Assembly (NCBI RefSeq): GCF_004962245.1 | Contig: NZ_SUHQ01000003.1 | Span: forward strand, 62,001 to 126,000 | Length of the DNA stretch: 64,000 nucleotides | Direction of reading: 5' to 3' | DNA from: Mesorhizobium sp. | GTDB lineage: Bacteria > Pseudomonadota > Alphaproteobacteria > Rhizobiales > Rhizobiaceae | The notes under the pieces: model-generated | Told to the model about the DNA's origin: nothing | Databases searched by the model: none | The model's input: only the letters and a program-made list of their open reading frames with translations | In this document: positions 34,006 through 45,030 of the stretch, piece after piece | How positions within the stretch are numbered: the first letter of the stretch is position 1 | How the letters are laid out: each line of letters starts with the position of its first letter | Translations under genes and position numbers: made by a program

Positions 34006-35280
34006 ATGAGCAAGGTCGGCAACAACGGCGGTGATTCCAAGAACACGCTTTATTGCTCGTTTTGCGGCAAAAGCCAGCACGAAGTGCGCAAGCTGATCGC
34101 CGGCCCGACGGTGTTCATCTGCGACGAATGCGTCGAGCTCTGCATGGACATCATCCGCGAGGAGAACAAGACCTCGATGGTGAAGTCGCGGGAGGGCGTG
34201 CCGACCCCGCAGGAGATCCTCAAGGTTCTCGACGATTACGTCATCGGCCAGCCCTACGCCAAGCGCGTGCTGTCGGTGGCCGTTCACAATCACTACAAGC
34301 GCCTCGCGCATGCCGGCAAGAACAACGACGTCGAACTGGCGAAATCCAACATTTTGCTGATCGGCCCGACCGGTTGCGGCAAGACGCTGCTTGCGCAGAC
34401 GCTGGCCCGCATCATCGACGTGCCGTTCACCATGGCCGATGCGACGACGCTGACCGAGGCCGGCTATGTTGGCGAGGATGTCGAGAACATCATCCTGAAG
34501 CTCCTGCAGTCGGCCGACTACAATGTCGAGCGCGCCCAGCGCGGCATCGTCTACATCGACGAGATCGACAAGATTTCGCGCAAGTCCGACAATCCTTCGA
34601 TCACCCGCGACGTGTCGGGCGAAGGCGTGCAGCAGGCGCTGTTGAAGATCATGGAAGGCACGGTCGCTTCCGTGCCGCCGCAGGGCGGCAGGAAGCATCC
34701 CCAGCAGGAATTCCTGCAGGTCGACACCGCCAACATCCTGTTCATCTGTGGCGGCGCCTTCGCCGGGCTGGACAAGATCATCTCGGATCGCGGCCGCAAG
34801 ACCTCGATAGGTTTCGGAGCCATCGTCGCTTCGCCCGAGGATCGCCGCACCGGCGATGTTTTCCGCCTGGTCGAGCCTGAGGATCTGTTGAAGTTCGGCC
34901 TCATTCCCGAGTTCGTCGGCCGTCTGCCGGTCCTGGCGACGCTGGAGGATCTCGACGAGCCGGCGCTGATCCAGATCCTGACCGAGCCGAAGAACGCGCT
35001 GGTCAAGCAGTATCAGCGGCTGTTCGAGATGGAGAATGTCGACCTGACCTTCCACGAGAACGCACTGTCGGCGATCGCCAAGCGCGCCATCGAGCGCAAG
35101 ACCGGCGCGCGTGGCCTGCGCTCGATCATGGAAGCGATCCTGCTCGACACGATGTTCGAGCTGCCGGCGCTTGAAGGCGTGCGCGAAGTGGTTATTTCGG
35201 AAGAGGTGGTTTCCGGCAACGCCAGGCCGCTCTACATCTATTCCGAGCAGAAGGAAAAGAAAGGCAACGTCAGCGCCTGA
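34006..35280 (+). CDS. clpX: ATP-dependent Clp protease ATP-binding subunit ClpX
   Basis: ClpX is the hexameric unfoldase that feeds proteins to ClpP. The 424-residue protein has the N-terminal zinc finger [17 protein letters not shown] with ICDECVELC (four cysteines), Walker [10 protein letters not shown], Walker [11 protein letters not shown], the pore loop [13 protein letters not shown], and the arginine-finger and sensor region [13 protein letters not shown]. The ATG at 34006 has AGGA seven bases upstream, while an ATG two codons earlier is too close to it. A strong terminator follows at 35306. Confidence 0.97.
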   Translation: MSKVGNNGGDSKNTLYCSFCGKSQHEVRKLIAGPTVFICDECVELCMDIIREENKTSMVKSREGVPTPQEILKVLDDYVIGQPYAKRVLSVAVHNHYKRLAHAGKNNDVELAKSNILLIGPTGCGKTLLAQTLARIIDVPFTMADATTLTEAGYVGEDVENIILKLLQSADYNVERAQRGIVYIDEIDKISRKSDNPSITRDVSGEGVQQALLKIMEGTVASVPPQGGRKHPQQEFLQVDTANILFICGGAFAGLDKIISDRGRKTSIGFGAIVASPEDRRTGDVFRLVEPEDLLKFGLIPEFVGRLPVLATLEDLDEPALIQILTEPKNALVKQYQRLFEMENVDLTFHENALSAIAKRAIERKTGARGLRSIMEAILLDTMFELPALEGVREVVISEEVVSGNARPLYIYSEQKEKKGNVSA

Positions 35281-35305
35281 CGTGAGCCGGCAATGGACTT
35301 TGTTG

Positions 35306-35330
35306 AAACGGCGCCGCGAGGCGCCGTTTT
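35306..35330 (+). terminator. Intrinsic terminator downstream of clpX
   Basis: ACGGCGCC and GGCGCCGT pair around GCGA (35308-35327), preceded by AA and followed by TTT. It lies 26 bp after the clpX stop and separates it from lon. Confidence 0.85.
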
Positions 35331-35562
35331 GCTGTTGCGGACATGCCTCGTTGTGATGAACGGATACGGCGATTGGATGAACGGATTCGTGTTGACCCTT
35401 GATCTTTGCCCCCCGTGCCTCCAACTAACGGGGGAAGGCCGTGGTGCCGAATTCTGTGCTGTAAAACTCCCGTCACAAACGGTGGTAGGCGGAACGATCC
35501 TCGGTCGTTAATATGAGATTCGCGGCTGGCCGATTGGCGGCCGCGATATGAAAGGTTGGACA

Positions 35563-37974
<2,412 letters not shown>

Positions 37975-38073
37975 AGCGCCGCGCGTCCAATTGGACGCGC
38001 AAAGGACGCTCTAACGCCTTTGGGTCTGCGCATGATCCTTTCCGAAAACCGAAACCGGTTTTCGGGGTCATGC
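37975..38073. repeat. Composite type B + type A intergenic repeat (inverted relative to 30863)
   Basis: The B palindrome (GAGCGCCGCGCGTCC-AAT-TGGACGCGC, closing with GGACGCTC) comes first. The A palindrome follows, from GCATGATCCTTTCCGAAAACC (38030) to CGGTTTTCGGGGTCATGC (38073). Order and orientation are the mirror image of the copy at 30863-30963. It begins directly after the lon stop codon. Confidence 0.85.
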
Positions 38074-38109
38074 GTTAGTTATTGCTAAAGTTGCAATGCA
38101 CAAAGAGAG

Positions 38110-38134
38110 AGCCGGGCCCTGAGCCCGGCTTTTT
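38110..38134 (+). terminator. Intrinsic terminator 1 between lon and hupB
   Basis: AGCCGGGC and GCCCGGCT pair around CCTGA, followed by TTTT. It is about 135 bp past the lon stop, after the repeat element. Confidence 0.85.
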
Positions 38135-38140
38135 CATGTG

Positions 38141-38169
38141 AAAAACCCCAGAATTCCGGGGTTTTTTCG
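38141..38169 (+). terminator. Intrinsic terminator 2 between lon and hupB
   Basis: AAAAACCCC pairs with GGGGTTTTT around an 8-nt loop containing GAATTC, and more Ts follow. Directly in tandem with the previous terminator, it makes read-through from lon into hupB unlikely and may also serve leftward transcripts. Confidence 0.8.
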
Positions 38170-38274
38170 ATTTTTTTGACGCTTTTCGACTTGGTTGCAG
38201 AAGCGCTTCTTTCTAAAGTCCGTTTCCTGCCGGATGAGTCGTACGTTCCGGTTTTCTCATGGAAGGGAATTTTT

Positions 38275-38547
38275 ATGAACAAGAACGAACTGGTGTCCGC
38301 TGTCGCCGATGCCGCGAGTATTTCGAAGGGTGACGCGCAGTCGGCGGTCGATGCGGTGTTTTCCGTGATCACCGGCGAACTGAAGAAGGGCGGCGATGTC
38401 CGGCTTGTCGGCTTCGGAAATTTCACCGTGTCAAAACGCGCCGCGTCGACCGGACGCAACCCGCAGACCGGTGCGGAAGTGAAGATTCCGGCGCGCACCG
38501 TGCCGAAGTTTTCGGCCGGCAAGGGCCTCAAGGACGCAGTAAACTAA
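38275..38547 (+). CDS. hupB: DNA-binding protein HU
   Basis: HU is a small non-specific DNA-bending nucleoid protein. The 90-residue product begins MNKNELVSAVADAASISKGD and has the arm signature GRNPQTGAEVKIPARTVPKF ending in SAGKGLKDAVN, the HU rather than IHF pattern. GGAAGGG precedes ATG 38275, and the longer frame from 38176 has no site. The position right after lon is conserved in many bacteria. A terminator follows at 38576. Confidence 0.96.
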   Translation: MNKNELVSAVADAASISKGDAQSAVDAVFSVITGELKKGGDVRLVGFGNFTVSKRAASTGRNPQTGAEVKIPARTVPKFSAGKGLKDAVN

Positions 38548-38575
38548 GCGCCTTCTCACCCTTTTCAGAGATAAG

Positions 38576-38600
38576 GAAAGCCGGGCATGCCCGGCTTTTC
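38576..38600 (+). terminator. Intrinsic terminator downstream of hupB
   Basis: AAAGCCGGG-CATG-CCCGGCTTTT is a near-perfect palindrome (self-complementary core GCCGGGCATGCCCGGC) followed by CTTT. It is about 30 bp past the hupB stop. Confidence 0.85.
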
Positions 38601-38649
38601 TTTGCGTCCGTTCTGGGTGCTCGCAGTGTCGAGACGGGAGCGGCGGCTC

Positions 38650-38774
38650 TAAAGCGCGTCGCATCCAATGAGATTCACGCGACGCGCTTTTTGTTCTGAC
38701 GCATGTCATTATCCCAAAACCGCTGCGCACCCTCGGTTCAAGACCGAGGGCATGCTTATGGGCGGCAGGCATCA
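38650..38774. repeat. Type C mosaic repeat, copy 3 (inverted orientation)
   Basis: The stem half AAAGCGCGTCGC/GCGACGCGCTTT comes first (38651-38690), then GCATGTCATTATCCCAAAACC, a small hairpin CCTCGGTTCAAGACCGAGG, and GCATGCTTATGGGCGGCA. This is copy 2 read backwards, with an extra hairpin in the middle. Its right end runs into the 3' end of the next gene. Confidence 0.7.
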
Positions 38775-39794
38775 TGCCGTCGGCGCATCCGCGCGCATCA
38801 GCCCTTCCTTCTTGAGATCGGCCCAGAGTTCCGATGGCAGCTTTGCGTCGAGCAGCGACCGGTTGCTTTCGACCTCGCTCGGCCGCTGGCCGCCGGGGAT
38901 CACCGACACGACCGACGGGTGCAGCAACGGAAATTGCAGCGCCGCCTCGATCAGGCGCACGCCGTGGCGTTTGCAGACGGCCTCGATGCGCGTGACGCGG
39001 TCGATAATGTCCTGCGGCGCTTCGGAATAATTGTAGAAGGCCCCGGGTTTCGGCCCGGTTGCCAGGATGCCGGAATTATACGGTCCGCCGAGAACGATGC
39101 CGATGCCGCGCTTCTGGCATAGCGGCAGGAAGGATTGCAGCGCTTCCTGCTCCAGCAGCGTATAACGCCCGGCAAGCAGGAAAAGGTCGAAGTCGCCACG
39201 CTCGGCAAGTGTCTGGGCAACGGGCCATTCGTTGATGCCGCCGCCGAACGCCTTGATGACGCCCTGGTCACGCAGGGCCAGCAGCCCATAATAGCCAGAG
39301 CGCATGAACTCTTCGATGCGTTGATCCGAGGCCTCCTTGCTGCCGTGAGTGAAGATGTCGACGTCATGCACGAACAGGATGTCGATGCGATCGACGCCAA
39401 GGCGTTCCAGAGAGGCTTCGAAGGAGCGCATGACGCCGTCATAGCCGTAGTCGTAGACCTCGCGGCGCGACGGCGTGTCGAAGAATTTGCCAATGCCTGT
39501 GCGTTCGTCCGGCGGGCAGGCGCGCATGATGCGGCCGACCTTGCTCGACAGCACATAGTCGTCGCGCTTTTTCGAGCGCAGGAACGGATTGAGCCGTGTT
39601 TCCGACAGGCCGAGCCCGTAGAGCGGCGCGGTGTCGTAGTAACGGCAGCCGACCCGCCATGCCGCCTCCAGCGTGGCATTGGCATCCTCGTCGGAGACGG
39701 CGCGGTAGAGGTTGCCGAGCGGCGCCGTGCCGAAGCCGAGTTCCGTGAACGCGATGCCGCCATTGCCGATGCGGTCGAAATGCCGTGTCTTCAT
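38772..39794 (-). CDS. Aldo/keto reductase, L-fucose/D-threo-aldose 1-dehydrogenase-like
   Basis: The enzyme is 340 residues. FTELGFGTAPLGNLYRAVSD, then CRYYDTAPLYGLGLSETRLN (catalytic Asp and Tyr), VLSSKVGRIM (Lys) and DILFVHDVDIFTHG (His) fit the subgroup of aldo/keto reductases that oxidise L-fucose, D-threo-aldoses or pyridoxal with NAD(P). Given FucU, a sugar kinase and an ABC transporter within 8 kb, an aldose 1-dehydrogenase role is likely. ATG 39794 is chosen (GAGGAAA ten bases upstream), with 39812 as an alternative. The 3' end touches a type C repeat. Confidence 0.87.
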   Translation of the reverse strand: MKTRHFDRIGNGGIAFTELGFGTAPLGNLYRAVSDEDANATLEAAWRVGCRYYDTAPLYGLGLSETRLNPFLRSKKRDDYVLSSKVGRIMRACPPDERTGIGKFFDTPSRREVYDYGYDGVMRSFEASLERLGVDRIDILFVHDVDIFTHGSKEASDQRIEEFMRSGYYGLLALRDQGVIKAFGGGINEWPVAQTLAERGDFDLFLLAGRYTLLEQEALQSFLPLCQKRGIGIVLGGPYNSGILATGPKPGAFYNYSEAPQDIIDRVTRIEAVCKRHGVRLIEAALQFPLLHPSVVSVIPGGQRPSEVESNRSLLDAKLPSELWADLKKEGLMRADAPTA

Positions 39795-39941
39795 GTCCTG
39801 CCGTTTCCTCATTTGCATTTGCCCCGACACTATCATGCCTGTGGCACATCAAAAGCATTCGCGGCCGTTGGACACGGATTTTCGCGGTGATAGCATGAGC
39901 AAAAACAAGCTGTTCGGGGAAGATGTGACCAAACAATCCAG

Positions 39942-40751
39942 ATGGGTTTTGATGCCGGCAAGCTGGTGGCCTGCCATGACGAATACCAGCACAAGTCTGT
40001 TCAGGATTATGCCATGCGCTATGAACTGATGCTGCCGCACCAGATCCGCAAGGCGATCGCCGAGAATTGGCCGGTCGTGCTCCCGCTCGGCGTGCTCGAA
40101 TACCATGGCGAGCACATGGCAGTCGGCATGGATACGCTGGCGGTCGCCAAGATGCTGGAGCTGTTCGAAAAGCAAGCCGACATCGTCATCCTGCCGCCGT
40201 TCTATTACGGCGCGGCGAGCTACGCGGTGGCGGTGCCGGAAGGCAACGGGTCGGTTCAGGTCGGCGGCAATGCGCTGGCGCCGTTCGGCGAAGAGCTGTT
40301 CTACAGCCTGCTGCGCATCGGCTTTCGCAACATCCACGCCATCATCCACCACCAGACCGAGAATTTTGCCGCCGGCATGCCGACCGACCTCGCCTTCAAG
40401 ACCGCCGGCCGCCAGGCGATCTTCCGCTTCCTCGAGAAGGAGCGCGGCGAGGGCTGGTGGGGCTCGGAGACGATGGCCGACTACTATGCCGAGCTGGGCG
40501 CCAATTTCTTCAACTGGGTGCAGGTGCATCCGTTGATGCCGGCCGCGATGAACGGCCAGTATCCGTTCGATCATGCCGGCATCGGCGAGACGTCGCTGAT
40601 GCTGGCGCTGTGCCCCGAAGCGGTGGATGCCGCTCATTTCGCAGACAACAAGAGCTGGTACACGGCGAGCGCGCCGGAAGCCTCGGCTGAACTTGGGCAA
40701 AAGGGCGTCGCCAGGATCCTCGAGCATTTGCGGGCGATATTGACGGCCTAG
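39942..40751 (+). CDS. Creatininase family hydrolase, N-terminus probably frameshifted
   Basis: This is a metal-dependent amidohydrolase of the creatinine amidohydrolase fold: WPVVLPLGVLEYHGEHMAVG (metal-binding Glu and His) with MDTLAVAKML, then IHHQTENFAAGMPTDLAF and DHAGIGETSLMLAL. The intact frame starts at 39942, with an ATG at 40014 that has AGGA upstream. A better start, ATG 39895 with GGTGA before it, reads MSKNKLFGEDVT. It joins this frame as KTIQMGFDAGKLVACHDEYQ if one A is added to AAA at 39931-39933. The natural protein is therefore probably about 285 residues. The substrate is unknown, perhaps a lactone or amide in the adjoining sugar pathway. Confidence 0.8.
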   Translation: MGFDAGKLVACHDEYQHKSVQDYAMRYELMLPHQIRKAIAENWPVVLPLGVLEYHGEHMAVGMDTLAVAKMLELFEKQADIVILPPFYYGAASYAVAVPEGNGSVQVGGNALAPFGEELFYSLLRIGFRNIHAIIHHQTENFAAGMPTDLAFKTAGRQAIFRFLEKERGEGWWGSETMADYYAELGANFFNWVQVHPLMPAAMNGQYPFDHAGIGETSLMLALCPEAVDAAHFADNKSWYTASAPEASAELGQKGVARILEHLRAILTA

Positions 40752-40761
40752 CGCGGTTGTT

Positions 40762-40906
40762 CCTTCTCCCCTTGTGGGAGAAGGTGGCCGAGCGAAGCTC
40801 GGTTGGATGAGGGGTGTTCCAGCTTGGCGCCATCACACCCCGTCCAGAACCCCTCAACCGTCTTGGCGCTACGCGCCAATCCACCTTCTCCCACAAGGGG
40901 AGAAGG
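40762..40906. repeat. MITE-like element with perfect 26-bp inverted ends
   Basis: The left arm (40762-40787) starts CCTTCTCCCCTTGTGGGAGA and the right arm (40881-40906) is its exact reverse complement. The 93-bp core contains smaller hairpins, such as GCCGAG/CTCGG. Each arm also folds by itself (CCTTCTCCC/GGGAGAAGG). The whole fills the gap between two convergent genes. It encodes nothing. Confidence 0.85.
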
Positions 40907-40920
40907 GAAGGCCAGACCTG

Positions 40921-41838
40921 CTACTTCACCGCACCCGCGGTCATGCCCATGATCAGATAGCGCTCCAGCGCGATGCCGATGACGGCGAGCGGCGTGATCG
41001 CGGCGGTGGCAAGGGCGGCCATCGACCACCAGTTGATGCCTTGCGAGCCGGTCTGGCTCGCCACCATGACAGGAATGGTCTTGGCGTCGGTCGAGGTCAG
41101 CAGGGCGGCGAAGAAATACTCGTTCCAGCACAGCACCATTGCCAGGATGAAGGCGGCGACCATGCCCGGCAGCGCGATCGGCATGACGATGCGGAAGAAG
41201 GCCCCCCAGATCGACAGGCCGTCGACGAGGGCTGCTTCCTCCAGCTCGACCGGGATCGAATTGAACTGGTCGCGCATGATCCAGATGACGATCGGCAGCA
41301 CCATCAGCGTGTAGAGCAGGATCAGCCCGATGCGTGTGTCGAGCATGCCGACTTCGCGGTACAGCACGAGGAAGGGCAGGGCGAGCACGACCGGCGGCAG
41401 GATCAGCTGCGACAGGAAGAAGAAGGAAATATCCTGGTTCTTGAACCAGCCGAATTTGTAGCGATAGCGGGTAAGGCCGTAGGCGGCGAGGCTACCTATG
41501 ACGATGGCGAGGCTCGATGCGCCGACCGAGGTGATGACTGAGTTCATGAAGCGTTTGATGAACTCGTCGCGCACCGTCGAGGTCCTGAAGATCGAGTCCG
41601 GCGACAGGCCGAGCGAGCGCCAGCCTTTCCAGTCCGGCTGGAAGTCGACGAACGGGATGAGATGGCCCTGGGTGACGTCGACCGCCGTCTTGAACGAAGT
41701 GGTTATCGTCCAGTAGATCGGGAACAGGCAGATGAAGGCCCAGAAGACCAGCGCGCCATAGATGAAGACGCGGTTGGCGACAAAGCTCGCCGGCGAGCGG
41801 ATTTCGGAAGCGGCATAGTCGGTGGTCTGAACACTCAT
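40921..41838 (-). CDS. CUT1 sugar ABC transporter permease (MalG/UgpE type)
   Basis: This 305-residue inner-membrane protein has six helices and the conserved ATPase-contact loop EAALVDGLSIWGAFFRIVMP-IALPG. The N-terminal AFICLFPIYWTITTSFKTAV is typical of MalG-type subunits. It is the second permease, 13 bp behind the MalF-type gene. Together with the binding protein at 43075 and the ATPase at 45031 it forms a complete importer. The sugar is not known. Genes nearby (FucU, aldose dehydrogenase) suggest a deoxy or neutral monosaccharide. Confidence 0.92.
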   Translation of the reverse strand: MSVQTTDYAASEIRSPASFVANRVFIYGALVFWAFICLFPIYWTITTSFKTAVDVTQGHLIPFVDFQPDWKGWRSLGLSPDSIFRTSTVRDEFIKRFMNSVITSVGASSLAIVIGSLAAYGLTRYRYKFGWFKNQDISFFFLSQLILPPVVLALPFLVLYREVGMLDTRIGLILLYTLMVLPIVIWIMRDQFNSIPVELEEAALVDGLSIWGAFFRIVMPIALPGMVAAFILAMVLCWNEYFFAALLTSTDAKTIPVMVASQTGSQGINWWSMAALATAAITPLAVIGIALERYLIMGMTAGAVK

Positions 41839-41851
41839 GTCGCCGCCCCAA

Positions 41852-43021
41852 TCAATTGACGTTACGCACGAAGCGGTTGGCTGCTTTCAACAGCCACGTC
41901 ACGAACACGATGATGATGATGAGGTAGGCCATCGCCAGCATGGTGCCGTAGCCGACATTCGAACGGTCGCGGTACTCGCGGTAAATGAAGCTCGACACGG
42001 AATCGGTCGCGCCGCCCGGTCCGCCCGAGGTGACAGTGATGATGATGTCGGCGAGCTTCAGCTTGAAGATGATGCGCAGGATGATCGCCGTCACCGACAC
42101 CGGCAGCATCAGCGGGAAGGTGACCTGCCAGAAGGTCTGCCAGGCATTGGCGCCGTCCACCCTGGCGGCCTCGAGCACTTCGCGCGACATCGCCTGAAGG
42201 CCGGCGAGCAGCATGATCATCATGAACGGGATGAAGGTCCAGGCATCGAGCACCATGATCGAGATACGTGCGGTGATCGGATTCGAGAAGAAGGCCGGGT
42301 TTTCCCAGCCAAGCTGGCGCGCCAGCGCCGCGGCCGGCCCGAACCGGTATTCCATCAGCGACTTGCCGATCATCCACGACACCGCGACCGGCGACAGCAT
42401 CAACGGCATGAGGAAGACCACGCGGAAGAATTTGCGCGCCTTGATCTGTGCATTGAGAAGCAGTGCAAGGCCAAAGGCGATGACGTACTCGACCAGCACG
42501 GCGAGCACATAGAGCACCATGTTGAGCAGCGCGTTGCGGTAGTAGGGATCGGCCAGCATCTGCCAGAAATTGTCGAGCCCGTTGAATTTCCGGCCGGAGA
42601 AGGAGCTGAGGTTCCAGTCGGTGAGCGCGATGTAGAAGCCGAACAGCGTCGGGAAGATCACCATGGCTATGGTGAACAGCAGCGCCGGCAGCAGGAACAG
42701 CGCGCGCTGGCCGTCTTCGCCGCGCGTCAGCACCTGGCCGACGCCGAGCGCAACGCCCCACAGCACATACGCATAGACGACCGGCCGCCAGGTCTCGAAG
42801 CCGATGGTGTCGACCTCTGTCTTGTACAGGATCTGGATTGCAATCACCGCCAGCAGGCCGAGCGTCGCAATAGCCATCAACGCCCTGCCGAGCCGCTTGC
42901 TGCCCGGCGATATCAGATCGGATGGAGCGGCGTTTGCCGGCCACGCATTCGTGGGCAAAGTCTGGTCAGCCACGCGTCTCGTCCGTTCACTGAAGGCTTC
43001 CATGACCGGCTGGTCGGTCAA
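41852..43021 (-). CDS. CUT1 sugar ABC transporter permease (MalF/UgpA type)
   Basis: This 389-residue membrane protein has the EAA loop EAARVDGANAWQTFWQVTFP-LMLPV near the C-terminal third. It is longer than most MalF-type permeases without a P2 loop (about 300) because of roughly 80 extra N-terminal residues that include two additional hydrophobic segments (ALMAIATLGLLAVIAIQILY and the following VVYAYVLWGVALGVGQVL). Downstream of the binding-protein gene by 53 bp. Confidence 0.92.
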   Translation of the reverse strand: MTDQPVMEAFSERTRRVADQTLPTNAWPANAAPSDLISPGSKRLGRALMAIATLGLLAVIAIQILYKTEVDTIGFETWRPVVYAYVLWGVALGVGQVLTRGEDGQRALFLLPALLFTIAMVIFPTLFGFYIALTDWNLSSFSGRKFNGLDNFWQMLADPYYRNALLNMVLYVLAVLVEYVIAFGLALLLNAQIKARKFFRVVFLMPLMLSPVAVSWMIGKSLMEYRFGPAAALARQLGWENPAFFSNPITARISIMVLDAWTFIPFMMIMLLAGLQAMSREVLEAARVDGANAWQTFWQVTFPLMLPVSVTAIILRIIFKLKLADIIITVTSGGPGGATDSVSSFIYREYRDRSNVGYGTMLAMAYLIIIIVFVTWLLKAANRFVRNVN

Positions 43022-43074
43022 GCTGCGGTCCGGCGGCTTCGTGTCGCCGGACCACGGTTCACTGCGGTTTCAGC

Positions 43075-44739
43075 CTACATGCCGAGCGAGGCCTTGTAGA
43101 GCTTGATCTGGTTGTCGCGGCCGATCTGGTCGGTCAGCTTCTCCCAGGCGGCTGCGATGGCGTCGGCGCCTTCCTGCGCCGTCATCTTGCCGGCGAATGT
43201 GTTGGCAAGGACGTCCTCGGCGGCGCTGTAATATTGGAAGATGCCGGGAATGCGCGGCTCGATCGCGGCGTTCGGATGGTTGTAGCTGTCGGCCTCCGAC
43301 TTCAGATAGGAGGTGATGAACGCCTCGTCATAACCGGCCGCCACCCATTCCGGAATGTCGAAATGCGAGTTGCGGTAGGGCTGGAAGCCGGACGGGTACA
43401 TGGCCGTCCAGATCGACAGGTCCTTGCCGCCGAGATGGGCCGCGGCGGACCATGCCGCCTTCTTCTTCTTTTCGTCGCTATCGACGCGCGCCATGACGTA
43501 GACGCCCCAGCCGAGATAGGCGCAGTTCGGCGCATAATTCGGGCCGCTGGCGAGCTTGTCCCACTGGCCGGTCTTGGAATTGTAGACGTCGTCCGAGCCC
43601 GGCAGGATCGAGAAGCCGGTGACGTCGCCGACGACCGACGAGTCGTTGGTCTTGACGTTGGAACCGACGTCGCCCCACCAGGTGACCATCGAACCGGTGC
43701 CGGCCAGGAACTGCTGGAAGGCGGTGGTGTTCGGGTCGGCATTGATCTGGTCGGCAGGCTCGGAGGGCAGGGCGTCGATCACGTCCTGAATCGCCCGCAC
43801 CCAGGCCGGATTGTTGATGCGCGGCTTCATCGTATCGGCATCGAACAGCCAGGCCTTGTCGTCGGGATGCTTCGCATAGGCGCTGGCGCGGCTGCCGAGG
43901 AAGTAGAAGCCGAAGCCGCCCCACGCCTTGGGCGCGTCGAGATAGCCGAAGACGTCCTGGCCCTGGAACTGCTTGCCCTTGAGGAACTTGGTCACGGCCT
44001 GCACCTGCTGCCAGGTCTTCGGCACGCCCCATTCACCCCCACCGCCGCTGTCCTTCCACGCCGCGGCGAGGTCGGCATCGGCGAACACGTCGGTGCGGTA
44101 GTTGAAGTTGTGCGCGTCGCCGTCGACGGTCACGCGGTACTGCTTGCCGTCCCAGGTGCCGACCGGCGGCTGCAGATAGGCCACGACATCGTTCATGTCG
44201 ATCTGCTCTTTGACCCAATCCGGCATTTCGGAGGTCAGGCCCTTGCCACAGACGTCGCCTTCGAATGGCGCGCCCATCTCGATGATGTCGAAATCGACGG
44301 TGCCGGTGGCGATCGACTGCTGCAGGCGGGCGTTGTAATCCGCCTGTGCCAGGTCGATCCAGTTGATCTTGGCGCCGGTATAGGTCTCCCACGGCTTCAG
44401 GAAGCCGCGAAACAGCACATTGTGCAGGTTCTGGTTGTTGAGCCCCATGAAGGTGAGCTGGACGCCGGCGAATTCGCCTTCCTTGACGTTGGCCTTGGTC
44501 GCCTCCAGGCAAAGCTCGCCGACCTGCTGGAAGTCGGCATCGGTCGGCTGGCCCTTGCCGACACCGGGGATCTGCAGGATCTGCGCGCGCAGCTCGCTTG
44601 CGGCGGAAGCCGGGCGCGTCAGCGCGCCAAGCCCGGCGCCGGATGCCGCTGCGATCGCGGCCATGCTGGCCGCTCCCTTGAGGACATCGCGGCGCGTGGC
44701 TCCCGCGCGCATGAATTGGTTGTAAAGGCTGACTTTCAT
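43075..44739 (-). CDS. CUT1 sugar ABC transporter substrate-binding protein (Tat-exported)
   Basis: This 554-residue periplasmic protein begins with a twin-arginine signal (TRRDVLKGAASMAAIAAASG with ALTRPASA as the cleavage region). The mature fold has the type 1 extracellular solute-binding segments LTFMGLNNQNLHNVLFRGFL and YTGAKINWIDLAQADYNARL. At 554 residues it is larger than the usual 420, which fits the group of large binding proteins whose partner permease is also extended. Tat export suggests folding in the cytoplasm before secretion. First gene of the minus-strand transporter operon. Confidence 0.9.
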   Translation of the reverse strand: MKVSLYNQFMRAGATRRDVLKGAASMAAIAAASGAGLGALTRPASAASELRAQILQIPGVGKGQPTDADFQQVGELCLEATKANVKEGEFAGVQLTFMGLNNQNLHNVLFRGFLKPWETYTGAKINWIDLAQADYNARLQQSIATGTVDFDIIEMGAPFEGDVCGKGLTSEMPDWVKEQIDMNDVVAYLQPPVGTWDGKQYRVTVDGDAHNFNYRTDVFADADLAAAWKDSGGGGEWGVPKTWQQVQAVTKFLKGKQFQGQDVFGYLDAPKAWGGFGFYFLGSRASAYAKHPDDKAWLFDADTMKPRINNPAWVRAIQDVIDALPSEPADQINADPNTTAFQQFLAGTGSMVTWWGDVGSNVKTNDSSVVGDVTGFSILPGSDDVYNSKTGQWDKLASGPNYAPNCAYLGWGVYVMARVDSDEKKKKAAWSAAAHLGGKDLSIWTAMYPSGFQPYRNSHFDIPEWVAAGYDEAFITSYLKSEADSYNHPNAAIEPRIPGIFQYYSAAEDVLANTFAGKMTAQEGADAIAAAWEKLTDQIGRDNQIKLYKASLGM

Positions 44740-45030
44740 CTCGTTCCTCCCAGAATCTCAATGATGATTGTTTCGGATACAGAAGCGCTGATCGTGTTCC
44801 CCAAAAACAGCGGCTCCTGGAAATGGCGGCCCAAACTTTCCTCCCGCGACACTTCGATTTCCCTGTCCGGACAAGCGAGCCGGCGCACGGAACAGGGCCA
44901 GAACCTCAGCACTTTTCACTATTCTCACAACCAGGTGCCGTGTCAACGACAATTGGTTTTTTATCTATAAGAGACTGACTTGCCCTAGCCGTTCGCGTTG
45001 TTTAGCTTCACCGCAACGAAAGGGGGGCCA

